Assembly (NCBI GenBank): GCA_015488755.1 | Contig: WFNB01000002.1 | Coordinates: 1 to 53,455 of the forward strand | Direction of reading: 5' to 3' | Source: Gammaproteobacteria bacterium | GTDB taxonomy: Bacteria; Pseudomonadota; Gammaproteobacteria; GRL18 | DNA: 53,455 nucleotides | The notes under the pieces: model-generated | What the model was told of the DNA's origin: nothing | What the model saw: only the letters and a program-made list of their open reading frames with translations | Databases searched by the model: none | Translations under genes and position numbers: made by a program | Shown: piece after piece, positions 26,386 through 34,285 of the stretch | How the letters are laid out: each line of letters opens with the position of its first letter | Position numbering within the stretch: the stretch's first letter is position 1

Positions 26386-27579
26386 TTATGTATTTATGTC
26401 TTCTATTGCTTTATAAGAACCATAATAGCCTAATGTTTTTAGTGCTTGTGTAAAAATATCTAATAAGCTATTTTTGTGATCATTATTTCTTAAGAACTCT
26501 TCTGCTGCTATACCAATAACATGTACCTTACATGAGCTTAAATTCTGAGAAAGCTGACCGTTTTCATCCATAATATCACCAACGGAATAGACTTTTTGCT
26601 CATCCTCAACAAAAAAAGTAATGGAATCTGGAGCCATAACAGCAGGTTCACTCGAATTACTTTTCCAAGCGAGTAATAATTCATTTTGATAAATATTAAT
26701 AAATTGATTTTTGCCATCGGTAATGGTTATTGTGCCATGATCGAAGCCTCCAGCAGTTAAACTAGTGCATCCTTTTTCATCGAAGGTGCCAGAAAATAGA
26801 TGAAAAATTTTCTTACCTTTTTGAGTTAATAAAGCCATAACTTCATTTAAGCCATGGGCAGCAATTTTTTCTCCGGTTTCTTTAGCAAGTAATAAAGAAC
26901 CTTTTGACTTTATTGCTGTTTTAATTTGTGCTGGGGTCATTACCCAAATGGCTAGGCCGGCAATTTGATTAAATTGTGTCAGTTCAAGCATTGGTCTTGC
27001 TATTTTTTCAATAACAGAAGCATCACTGATAGCTTGGCCACTGGGATTTTCTTCACCAACATTAAGATCAACAGTGAAAGTATCACTATTCGTCATAACG
27101 GTTGGCTTGCAGGAAACCCCTTCGGCTGAAAAACTTAACATGGTTAATTCAGGAACTGCTCGGCCAGCACCATCACCATTTATAACGGACAAGTGAAGTT
27201 TGCTGGCAACAAGACAAGGTACAATAGAACTTAATGCGCCTACTTCTACAGGGACAACATACTTTAGTTCATGCCCTTGTGATTTTAAAATTCTCTGAAT
27301 CTCTTCTACTGCACGAACAGCACCCTTGGGGTAATTAACAGTTTTAATTGCTTCAGGTGCACCAATATAAGCAACAACAACAGCGTAGCCTGTCATATCA
27401 ATATCATCAATATCAGTAATATTAAATTGGGCAGTTTTATAATAATCAGATATTACAAAATGATTGGATAAATGCTTGCCTGAATCATAAGTACCACCGC
27501 CACCACTGGCTAGAAAACAGGCGCCTTTAGCAATGTTCTCTAAATCAGTTTGATTATATTGTTTTTGTTTTTCTATCAT
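26386..27579 (-). CDS. DUF917 family protein
   Basis: The 397-aa cytosolic protein has the family's glycine-rich N-terminus 'GACFLASGGGGTYDSGKHL', then 'VVPVEVGALSSIVPCLVASK' and 'INGDGAGRAVPELTMLSFS'. Members often neighbour hydantoinase/oxoprolinase-type genes; no reaction is established. It forms an operon with the racemase-superfamily gene. Its 5' region holds a degenerate -24/-12 element and one TGG-N10-CCA site (separate entries). Confidence 0.75.
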   Translation of the reverse strand: MIEKQKQYNQTDLENIAKGACFLASGGGGTYDSGKHLSNHFVISDYYKTAQFNITDIDDIDMTGYAVVVAYIGAPEAIKTVNYPKGAVRAVEEIQRILKSQGHELKYVVPVEVGALSSIVPCLVASKLHLSVINGDGAGRAVPELTMLSFSAEGVSCKPTVMTNSDTFTVDLNVGEENPSGQAISDASVIEKIARPMLELTQFNQIAGLAIWVMTPAQIKTAIKSKGSLLLAKETGEKIAAHGLNEVMALLTQKGKKIFHLFSGTFDEKGCTSLTAGGFDHGTITITDGKNQFINIYQNELLLAWKSNSSEPAVMAPDSITFFVEDEQKVYSVGDIMDENGQLSQNLSSCKVHVIGIAAEEFLRNNDHKNSLLDIFTQALKTLGYYGSYKAIEDINT

Positions 27580-27678
27580 ATTATTTACACTCTTTTTTAT
27601 TTAATCGTAAGTATCTCTAGTTATAGGGAATATTCTATGATTTCTTTTTGTTCTCGTTTAAGACATAAAAATAGAATA

Positions 27679-27694
27679 AACACTATTTATGCCA
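27679..27694 (-). promoter_or_regulatory. Degenerate -24/-12-like element ahead of DUF917
   Basis: Read on the minus strand it is TGGCATAAATAGTGTT. The -24 GG is present and spacing is right, but the -12 GC is GT, so function is doubtful. It lies 100 bp from the DUF917 start, with a TGG-N10-CCA site 77 bp upstream of it. Confidence 0.25.
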
Positions 27695-27770
27695 ACATTA
27701 GGTGTTCTATTTAATATCAATAGATTACTGGAGAAGTGTCGTCTTTATAGAGACTGAGCCAAATAATAAT

Positions 27771-27786
27771 TGGATGTAAATGACCA
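27771..27786. promoter_or_regulatory. Single TGG-N10-CCA site
   Basis: TGGATGTAAATGACCA has the same TGG-N10-CCA form as the paired sites further right. A half site (TGG) follows at 27802. It may serve the leftward DUF917 operon or be chance. Confidence 0.3.
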
Positions 27787-27927
27787 GTTTCTTACCTGTT
27801 GTGGACAGATAATATTAAGCTGGATGATGACTATTAGTTTTTGATGCTCGGATCGTAGCTCTGATTTACTATACAGGTGTGCTAAATGTTATTAGAGCCA
27901 ATATTATCTTAGGTAAGGACTTTAATA

Positions 27928-27975
27928 TGGAAAATATCATCCAACATTGAATTTTTTCATGGAAACATTCAACCA
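27928..27975. promoter_or_regulatory. Paired activator sites ahead of the P47-like operon
   Basis: TGGAAAATATCATCCA (27928-27943) and TGGAAACATTCAACCA (27960-27975) have starts exactly 32 bp apart, about three helical turns. The second matches the site at 33658-33673 in 15 of 16 bases. They lie 129-176 bp upstream of the sigma-54 promoter, the usual range for enhancer-binding proteins. Confidence 0.65.
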
Positions 27976-28103
27976 TAATACATAGTTAATAAAAAGATAA
28001 TTCCATTTGTTTGGCAATGAAATTTTACGAACGTAAAAAATAAGATGTTATAAGGCCATGAAATATATATTTAAAATATTTACATTTAATTTTTTAAATA
28101 TAA

Positions 28104-28119
28104 TGGCATAAAAAATGCT
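28104..28119 (+). promoter_or_regulatory. Sigma-54 (-24/-12) promoter of the P47-like operon
   Basis: TGGCATAAAAAATGCT has GG (28105-28106) and GC (28117-28118) at the exact sigma-54 spacing (consensus TGGCAC-N5-TTGCA). The predicted transcript start is near 28130, giving a 55-base leader before the first gene. Confidence 0.7.
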
Positions 28120-28184
28120 GATAGGAATAGCATAGTAAGTAATAATACTAAGATAAAGTTACTATATAAAAGAGAATCTTTACT

Positions 28185-29534
28185 ATGAAAACCTATGGCT
28201 ATGACTATTGTTTTGCAATTTCTACTGAAGAAATAAATAAAATTTTAATTAACAATCTTTCTAATCTGAATATGGAATTTAAATATTCAGGGCATGATAA
28301 ACAATCGGGTTCAACAATAACTTTGAATGCTAAGGTATTACCATGGCAGATTATCAAGGGTGGCCAAAATTTATTACTTCGGTTTTCTATGCCCTTCTCA
28401 GAGGGTCACTTATCTATTAAAGGACCCATATCAAATAATTATGACTTAAGTAATGTGACTGTATTAATAGAAGTCTCATTGGGTTGGCTTGGTTCAAATA
28501 ATACTCAGGAGACAAAAGGTAGTGGTCATATTACGCAATTAATTTTCTCACCTACAAAAACAACCGATCCTAATAATCCAGGCTATGTGTCCGTTGTTAA
28601 TATATTGGATCCAAATAAACATTTGGATACTATTGGAATGGGCTTATTAAGAAATTATATGATTGATATTCTTTTTGAAAATAGAAAAAAAATAAACTAT
28701 ATTTTTGCTAATGTGGTTCCACAGCCTAAAAATGTTGCCTCATGGTTAAACCCCTATGAGTGGATTTATTACTATAGCACAGGTAAGCACTATGATGCCT
28801 TATGTTTTCTTTGTTTGCTCAGTAAAAAATCATGGCCTGCTACTCCTGTATTTGATTCAACAATATTACAAGAAAAGAATAATGTCAGTATTCTTGTATC
28901 ACAAGAGTCTTTTTTCAAACAGGTTGTTATGCCTGCCATTCGCAGTACATTTTCTTCTGGAAAATTCTCATTAAATGTTAATACAGAAGAACTGTGTACG
29001 ATAAAAAATCAAGGTGATTTTGTTGTTACAACTAGCAAGGGTAAGATCACTGCCAATTCATTTAAACTAACAACGAGTCATTCAGGTAATGGTTTAACAT
29101 CAATAACCTCAGGTGGTGGTTCTCTAAAATTTCTCTTTGGTTTAGCAAAACTTCCAGGAGCAAGTTATTCATGGCGCTGTGAAATTACAAATCAATTAAA
29201 GTATAGCAATGAAATGATTTCTTTTTTATCAGACCCTCATTCTATTACTCATCATGATCAGACGATTCATTGGTATGATTGGGTGCTTTTGGTGGCTGTT
29301 GGTATTACTTCTTTGCCGGGACTGATTGCTTTTATTGTTGATAGTATTAATGGTTTTTCTAATCAAGTTAATGATATTGGTATTGATACTATTAATGGTG
29401 GTATAGAAGCATCTGTCACAGGATCGATGATGAATTTAGCCAATTTAATTGACTGGGATGAACAGAGTAAAAAGTTTGATCCCGTTAATGCAGGTTTAGA
29501 TGGTGCGCTATCTGTTCATGGCAATTTGCAATAA
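28185..29534 (+). CDS. P47-like TULIP-domain protein (first of three)
   Basis: The 449-aa protein starts 'MKTYGYDYCFAISTEEINKI', matching the opening (N-T-Y-G-W-D…N-K) of clostridial P47. Shared P47 landmarks follow: LPWQIIKGGQNLLLRF, IEVSLGWLGS, 'YIFANVVPQPKNVASWLNPY', and VSQESFFKQVVMPAI. It has no signal peptide. Near the end a hydrophobic segment (about 363-391, 'WVLLVAVGITSLPGLIAF') interrupts the last beta region before ALSVHGNLQ. P47/OrfX proteins have TULIP folds, bind lipids in some cases, and accompany botulinum-type toxins. The role here is unknown. AAGAGA lies before the ATG. Confidence 0.75.
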   Translation: MKTYGYDYCFAISTEEINKILINNLSNLNMEFKYSGHDKQSGSTITLNAKVLPWQIIKGGQNLLLRFSMPFSEGHLSIKGPISNNYDLSNVTVLIEVSLGWLGSNNTQETKGSGHITQLIFSPTKTTDPNNPGYVSVVNILDPNKHLDTIGMGLLRNYMIDILFENRKKINYIFANVVPQPKNVASWLNPYEWIYYYSTGKHYDALCFLCLLSKKSWPATPVFDSTILQEKNNVSILVSQESFFKQVVMPAIRSTFSSGKFSLNVNTEELCTIKNQGDFVVTTSKGKITANSFKLTTSHSGNGLTSITSGGGSLKFLFGLAKLPGASYSWRCEITNQLKYSNEMISFLSDPHSITHHDQTIHWYDWVLLVAVGITSLPGLIAFIVDSINGFSNQVNDIGIDTINGGIEASVTGSMMNLANLIDWDEQSKKFDPVNAGLDGALSVHGNLQ

Positions 29535-29556
29535 TTAATAAAATAAGGAAAGTATA

Positions 29557-31725
29557 ATGAAAGTTGCGACAAATAAGGAAACAATGCCTGTACCTAAAGT
29601 TGTTAAGGAATTGGCAGTGAATAAAAATGCAGATACCAATAACTGGGATACAGTTTTCGCTATTCGTTTTAATGATGCTAATACTGCTATTATTAATGGC
29701 TGGGATGCTGTTAATGATAAAGCAAAAAATGTCTCACAAAAGGCCAGTGATAGTCCAGATTATAATATTAATGGTAAGTTAGGGCCATGGCAACTTACTA
29801 TTGGTGGTGATGGTAAGAACATACGTATGGGTTGCCCGTTTGTAAGTGGCACTTATAATGCGGGTAGCGCATCTTATGATATAAAAGATTACTGTGTGGT
29901 GATTGAAGTTGCTATGGAATGGGTTCCTAACCCCGATCAGTTTGCGTTTACCATTAGTGGGAATACTGAAGTCAATACAATAAAAACAAACTTAGATAAG
30001 AGCAAACTTGATACTGAGCTTAAAGAAGCCTTTAAGAATGAGGGGAAAGAGTTATCAAAAAGTAGTGCAATAACCGTTATTACGCCTAGTAAAGACTGGA
30101 TGATTTCTGATGGCAAAGATAATTATTATATTTTTTATAATATGGATAAATATAAAGATGAATTTTTGCAAATTTATGAGTTCCAAGATGCATGGAAAAA
30201 TAATCTAAAAGTTCTTGAAAATGAAGTCAGTGAAGAAGAACCTGCCGTTATTATTATTACGATTGAAAATAATAAAACAGAAGGCATTGCTGCTGCCGTT
30301 TTACCTCAATTATTAAGTGAATGGTTTAATTCGAATATTGGTGATTTTAATTATGTCTTTAGCTCATTAGATATTAGCCCATTTTTATCCAATAAAGATA
30401 AATATCATTGGATAAAACCAACAGGTACCAGCTATGCAGTGACGGACAATGGTACATTAGAGAATAGTGTCTTTGGTGTTTTGACTATGACTCAAAACCA
30501 TTCTGCTCCTAGTAGCCATGAAATATCCCCTAATGCCATACCCGATAATAAAAATATCAATGCTGGTTTTCTTATCAGTGGGCAGTCATTTATGAAAAAT
30601 ATGATGCTTACAGGTGCTCAGACTATCTTTAATAATGCACCCATTTCATCATTTAATATTTCCAATGATGGTTTGACTGTTACTAATAATGCAGACATGG
30701 TTTGGGGGCGTTTTAAGAAAGAAGATAATGCTATTCTTTCTGTTTCTTCATCTTATATTGGACAATTAAATAAAGAAATATTACCTGAGAAAATGGTCAG
30801 TGATTTTATGGGGGCTTACTATCCGACACAAGGAGGAGGATATTACCAACCAGGTATTGATATTAAGGGCTTTAAAGTACATGTAACGGAATCAGGCCTA
30901 AGCTGGTATTTATCAAGCCCTGATAATAAAACAGATTATCTGCTGGCTTTAAATGGGGATAAAATTGATGCCTTTAACGCCATTGTTTTTACCATAAAAA
31001 AACAACAATTTAAAATGAGTCTGGATAATAGTTACCTTGAAATTCAGTTTATTGACTTAATGTATCCTGAAAGTTGGGCATATGATGTACATATTAATTA
31101 TACCGAGCAAGTATCTCTAGGCTTAACGACAATAGCCAATAAGCAGTTATTTTGGTTTGACCAAGTTACTAAAGATATGACGGTTAATGTAACAAAAACA
31201 AAAGAAGCTGTTACCGTTGCTATTGTGGAAGATTCCATTATGGCAGCGATTGGTTTAATTGCGGTTGTGGCGCCATTAATTGATGGCATTCGTGGGGCAG
31301 TGGCAATTGGTGAAATTACAGAGGATATTGGTAGTGCTGCTGTTAGTATTGATGGTTTTGCCGAAGCAACAGAGGAAGTTCCCCTACTGGAACAAGAAGC
31401 AAATGAACTTGATGGTGTTGCCAACGGGGCTGAACAAGTTCGTGGTGGTTGGACGGGGTTTAAAAATTCTTTCACGGCAACACGCTGGAAAGTACTAGCA
31501 GGTATTGCGGGAGTCATAACGGCAGGTGTGGCAAGTCAAGCTGCTATTGAAGAGATTATGGAAGCAATGGCAAAAGGGGATTGGGAAAAAGTACCAGCCT
31601 TTGATGAGTTTGCTAACGATATTATTGTGCCTTATAGTTGGCCGGGTGTCTCAGGTTATGAACTTAAAAGTACCCAATTAGCAGCATCATTACAAATTGG
31701 TTTAGAAACACAAACTAAAAAGTAA
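29557..31725 (+). CDS. OrfX2-size TULIP/P47-like protein (second of three)
   Basis: The 722-aa protein starts after a short tail with 'NNWDTVFAIRFNDANTAIIN', then 'LGPWQLTIGGDGKNIRMGCP', 'FNYVFSSLDISPFLSNKDKY', 'NSVFGVLTMTQ' and GFLISGQSFMKNMMLTGAQ. Its length is close to OrfX2 (about 750 aa). Two Ala/Gly-rich hydrophobic stretches lie near the end (about 560-585 and 644-665). No signal peptide and no HExxH protease motif were seen. AAGGAAA precedes the ATG, 22 bp after the first gene's stop. Confidence 0.75.
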   Translation: MKVATNKETMPVPKVVKELAVNKNADTNNWDTVFAIRFNDANTAIINGWDAVNDKAKNVSQKASDSPDYNINGKLGPWQLTIGGDGKNIRMGCPFVSGTYNAGSASYDIKDYCVVIEVAMEWVPNPDQFAFTISGNTEVNTIKTNLDKSKLDTELKEAFKNEGKELSKSSAITVITPSKDWMISDGKDNYYIFYNMDKYKDEFLQIYEFQDAWKNNLKVLENEVSEEEPAVIIITIENNKTEGIAAAVLPQLLSEWFNSNIGDFNYVFSSLDISPFLSNKDKYHWIKPTGTSYAVTDNGTLENSVFGVLTMTQNHSAPSSHEISPNAIPDNKNINAGFLISGQSFMKNMMLTGAQTIFNNAPISSFNISNDGLTVTNNADMVWGRFKKEDNAILSVSSSYIGQLNKEILPEKMVSDFMGAYYPTQGGGYYQPGIDIKGFKVHVTESGLSWYLSSPDNKTDYLLALNGDKIDAFNAIVFTIKKQQFKMSLDNSYLEIQFIDLMYPESWAYDVHINYTEQVSLGLTTIANKQLFWFDQVTKDMTVNVTKTKEAVTVAIVEDSIMAAIGLIAVVAPLIDGIRGAVAIGEITEDIGSAAVSIDGFAEATEEVPLLEQEANELDGVANGAEQVRGGWTGFKNSFTATRWKVLAGIAGVITAGVASQAAIEEIMEAMAKGDWEKVPAFDEFANDIIVPYSWPGVSGYELKSTQLAASLQIGLETQTKK

Positions 31726-31744
31726 CTACTCAGGAGTTAGATCT

Positions 31745-33148
31745 ATGAACTGTAGTGATAATAGTACAGCTTATACTTATGGCTGGGATACTTCGTTTGG
31801 TATACCCGTTATTGATGCCAATCAGGCCATTATTGATAAAAAATCATCTCCTTTAAATTTTACTTATTCAGAGGAAAACTTTTCTTTATCCAGCCAGTTT
31901 GGTCATTGGCAAATTTGCAATGGTGGTTCAGGGAAAAATATACGTTTTAGTATTCCACTCTCAGAGATACAATTAACATATTGCCGTACAGGAAAAAAAG
32001 TGCTCTGTCACTCAGGTATGGCAATTATGGAGGTGAATATGCATTATGTGCCTCATAATGAGGCGACAACTGATGATGTAAAAAGTAATCCCCATGCTTT
32101 GGTTGTAAAAGATAGTGCCTTGTCTTCTATACAACCTGCTGCAGTGCTTGTATCACTGCAATTAAGTGATGATATTGGTACGGTTTCAAATGCAATCGTT
32201 GAGGAAGGTTTAAAAAACTGGCTTAATGACCACTTGGCAGAATTTAACCATATTTTTGGTGTTGTAGATCTTAATCGTATGGTTAACCAAGGACAGTGGG
32301 GTTTTGTGACACCTAATTATACCAGTTATGCTTTTCTTGGTGGTGTTGATTTAAAAAGTAGTGTCTTAGGGGTGCTTACCATGACGGGTGATCGTACAGG
32401 AGATAACTTGGCTAACCAATTATCAAATAATATTATTCCTGCAATAAGTAAAGCTGGCTTTTTAATCTCACAAGAAAGGATGCTGGCTGATTTGGTCAGA
32501 CCTGCTATTGAGCAAGCTTACCCAGGTTTGGATTCAACTAACTTTTTATTAAATGAAGCAGGCACTACCTTATATTTAACTGAGGATACAGCGGTTAAAA
32601 TTAAACCCGTAGAACATGATGGTAATACTTATCAGCCCATACTGAAGCAACTTAGTGTGGAATCAGATGGTCAGACACTGACGTTACAAAGTTATACTGA
32701 AACTGAAATTGTCCCCGGTATCACCGCACAATGCAGTGCAACAAACTGGTATCGTATTGAATTGTCAAACTCAAAAAAAGGGCAGACGTTAAAATTTTTT
32801 GAGTCACAAGTAGCAGATATTCAGCATACCATTCATCAATCAGAAGGTTCGATTATCACACAAATTATTATTGCAATTGTGGCTGCTGTTGCTTTAGTGA
32901 TCTTAACAGTTGTTACGGATGGCGCTGCTCTGGTCGCAGGAGGGTTAATTATTGGCCTGATCTTAGGTGCTGATATGATTGTTCCTGAGGTTATTAAAGC
33001 TGTTAATACAGATGATTCACCTGCTATTGATTTACTATTAATTAATGCTATTAAGCCAATAAAATGGACAGACAGTGCAGATTTCAAACTTAATTTTGCT
33101 GCTCTGAATGTCTCTATGCAATTAGGTGGTGATCCTCTTTTTATTTAA
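31745..33148 (+). CDS. OrfX3/P47-size TULIP-domain protein (third of three)
   Basis: The 467-aa protein begins, after eight residues, 'AYTYGWDTSFGIPVIDANQA', the clearest P47-type opening of the three. Later landmarks are FGHWQICNGGSGKNIRF, 'HIFGVVDLNRMVNQGQWGFV', 'SSVLGVLTMTG' and GFLISQERMLADLVRPAI. A long hydrophobic region (about 369-417, IIAIVAAVALVILTVV…GLIIGLILG) precedes the last strands (LNVSMQLGG). AGGAG lies before the ATG, 19 bp after the second gene. Confidence 0.78.
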   Translation: MNCSDNSTAYTYGWDTSFGIPVIDANQAIIDKKSSPLNFTYSEENFSLSSQFGHWQICNGGSGKNIRFSIPLSEIQLTYCRTGKKVLCHSGMAIMEVNMHYVPHNEATTDDVKSNPHALVVKDSALSSIQPAAVLVSLQLSDDIGTVSNAIVEEGLKNWLNDHLAEFNHIFGVVDLNRMVNQGQWGFVTPNYTSYAFLGGVDLKSSVLGVLTMTGDRTGDNLANQLSNNIIPAISKAGFLISQERMLADLVRPAIEQAYPGLDSTNFLLNEAGTTLYLTEDTAVKIKPVEHDGNTYQPILKQLSVESDGQTLTLQSYTETEIVPGITAQCSATNWYRIELSNSKKGQTLKFFESQVADIQHTIHQSEGSIITQIIIAIVAAVALVILTVVTDGAALVAGGLIIGLILGADMIVPEVIKAVNTDDSPAIDLLLINAIKPIKWTDSADFKLNFAALNVSMQLGGDPLFI

Positions 33149-33209
33149 GTTAAACAGCAGTCACTAACTCATAGATTTATAGGCCTATAACTATTTAGAG
33201 AAGAATATT

Positions 33210-33557
33210 ATGCGAGACAATCAATTACGACATGTAACATTAAAATCATCCATACAAATGAAAGATGAACAGGGTGTAGATATTTCTGATCCTCATCAAA
33301 TTAACGTAACATTCACATCAATGAATCCAGCACAAGCCCCAAATGCCCAAGACTATGGAATAATAGATAAGCAAGCAGCCAATAGATTAAATCCAGTTTT
33401 AGAACAACTTTCAGGTTTTGAAGATGTCTTTTTTCGTTGGTTAGAAGCAGATGCTAATAATACCATTTTATTTGCTCATGATCCCATTAAAGCAATGAAA
33501 CTTGCTATTCCAGAATTTGATGAGTCTCTGGTAAAAAATTTAAAGGGTATTTTTTAA
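33210..33557 (+). CDS. Small protein of unknown family at the end of the P47-like operon
   Basis: The 115-aa soluble protein has an N-terminal half with beta-like and linker character (Q/D/P-rich). The C-terminal half, 'FFRWLEADANNTILFAHDPI' then KAMKLAIPEFDESLVKNL, is shared with the 92-aa protein encoded further on. Its size and position resemble OrfX1 of clostridial loci, but I see no OrfX1 sequence match and leave it unnamed. It starts 61 bp after the third P47-like gene, with a weak AG-rich SD. Confidence 0.6.
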   Translation: MRDNQLRHVTLKSSIQMKDEQGVDISDPHQINVTFTSMNPAQAPNAQDYGIIDKQAANRLNPVLEQLSGFEDVFFRWLEADANNTILFAHDPIKAMKLAIPEFDESLVKNLKGIF

Positions 33558-33582
33558 GTCTAGATATTATAGAAGACTTTTT
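33556..33582 (+). terminator. Short hairpin at the end of the P47-like operon
   Basis: AAGTCT (33556-33561) pairs with AGACTT (33574-33579), followed by TTT. The stem begins within the stop codon of the 115-aa gene. It is a weak intrinsic terminator candidate that would isolate the operon from the next promoter. Confidence 0.4.
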
Positions 33583-33625
33583 CACTATTTATAAGTCAAA
33601 CTATTTTCTGGTAATTTATAATAAG

Positions 33626-33673
33626 TGGAGCGTTTTGGCCAATAAAATCCATAGCTATGGAAACATTCGACCA
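33626..33673. promoter_or_regulatory. Paired activator sites ahead of the 92-aa gene
   Basis: TGGAGCGTTTTGGCCA (33626-33641) and TGGAAACATTCGACCA (33658-33673) again have starts exactly 32 bp apart. They lie 74-121 bp upstream of the second sigma-54 promoter. The second site and the A before it are shared with the P47-like operon's pair, with one mismatch in 17. Confidence 0.65.
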
Positions 33674-33746
33674 GATAGTAACGTAAGAAATTGCTACATC
33701 TTCCAGTAGAATGAGCATGGTTGTTACTTGATTTGTTCTCAACTTA

Positions 33747-33762
33747 TGGCATGAAAAATGCT
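33747..33762 (+). promoter_or_regulatory. Second sigma-54 (-24/-12) promoter
   Basis: TGGCATGAAAAATGCT differs from the P47-operon promoter at one base, with GG at 33748-33749 and GC at 33760-33761. The predicted start is near 33773, giving a 180-base leader before the 92-aa gene. Confidence 0.7.
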
Positions 33763-33779
33763 TTTACTTTATGTGCGGG

Positions 33780-33905
33780 TATTTAAGAATCGTTCTTTAT
33801 TTATAAGGATTTTAGCTATAAGGATATAGATGGATGAATTGGCACCTAAAAGGAAATAACCATGCCTATGGCGGTGTTGAATATAGAACGATTCTTAAAT
33901 ATCTG
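33780..33905. repeat. Inverted repeat in the leader of the 92-aa gene
   Basis: TATTTAAGAATCGTTCT (33780-33796) recurs inverted as AGAACGATTCTTAAATA (near 33886-33902), a perfect 17-bp match, with further weaker pairing outside. It starts within about 7 bases of the predicted transcript start. It could be the ends of a small MITE or a long RNA stem-loop. The internal AAGGAT is directly repeated. Confidence 0.55.
33830..33859 (+). CDS. Possible 9-codon leader ORF
   Basis: ATG…TAA encodes MDELAPKRK, preceded by AAGGAT about 6 bases upstream. It ends two bases before another tiny ORF. It may be a leader peptide or chance; there is no independent support. Confidence 0.2.
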   Translation: MDELAPKRK

Positions 33906-33909
33906 TTGA
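33862..33909 (+). CDS. Possible 15-codon leader ORF
   Basis: ATG…TGA encodes MPMAVLNIERFLNIC with AAGGA seven bases upstream. Its 3' half overlaps the right arm of the inverted repeat, so its translation would open the stem. This resembles a leader-peptide arrangement, but only by position. Confidence 0.25.
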   Translation: MPMAVLNIERFLNIC

Positions 33910-33952
33910 ACTATAAAATAACAGATTAAAAGGGATTAAAAGGGGACGCAAC

Positions 33953-34231
33953 ATGAGTACGGGAGTCGCTCCAAGAAAAGAGCAAATCAATATGCGTGCT
34001 TTAAAATGTTCTGATGATCGTAAAAAATGTGAGGCAAGTAAATCTCATGTCCCTGATCTAAGCTTAGAAAGAGTATCAAATTTTGATAACAAAGCATTTC
34101 AATGGTTAGATGCTGATATTAACAATGACACATTTTTTGCGAATGATTCTCTTAAAGCGATTATCCTTTCCATCCCTGAATTTGATAAACTGACATTGAA
34201 AAATCTGAATAATATTTTTAAATTGAGATAA
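33953..34231 (+). CDS. 92-aa paralogue of the 115-aa protein
   Basis: The soluble 92-aa protein has a basic, Cys-containing N-terminus unlike its paralogue. The shared core is 'AFQWLDADINNDTFFANDSL' followed by KAIILSIPEFDKLTLKNLNNIF. AAGGGG lies before the ATG. It has its own sigma-54 promoter and paired sites, so it belongs to the same regulon as the P47-like operon. Unknown family; the two small proteins may be partners or chaperones of the TULIP proteins (inference). Confidence 0.6.
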   Translation: MSTGVAPRKEQINMRALKCSDDRKKCEASKSHVPDLSLERVSNFDNKAFQWLDADINNDTFFANDSLKAIILSIPEFDKLTLKNLNNIFKLR

Positions 34232-34285
34232 ATAAAATATACTTATCTCTTGACATCAACTCATTTTTATCGCAACCTACTCAGC

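Larger units (their letters stand above)
27580..28184. other. 605-bp divergent intergenic region (DUF917 operon / P47-like operon)
   Basis: No gene was seen. It holds three TGG-N10-CCA sites, a well-formed sigma-54 promoter for the rightward P47-like operon and a degenerate one reading left. The right part is very AT-rich, which suits IHF-type bending between activator sites and promoter. Confidence 0.6.

Noticed and set aside
31098-31517. 139-codon minus-strand ORF inside the 722-aa gene
   Set aside because: It is the low-complexity reverse reading of an Ala/Val-rich region, with no ribosome binding site.
28185-34231. Botulinum-type neurotoxin or NTNH gene accompanying the P47-like cluster
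   Set aside because: No HExxH zinc-protease motif or protein of suitable length (about 1,200 aa) occurs in or near the cluster within the window.
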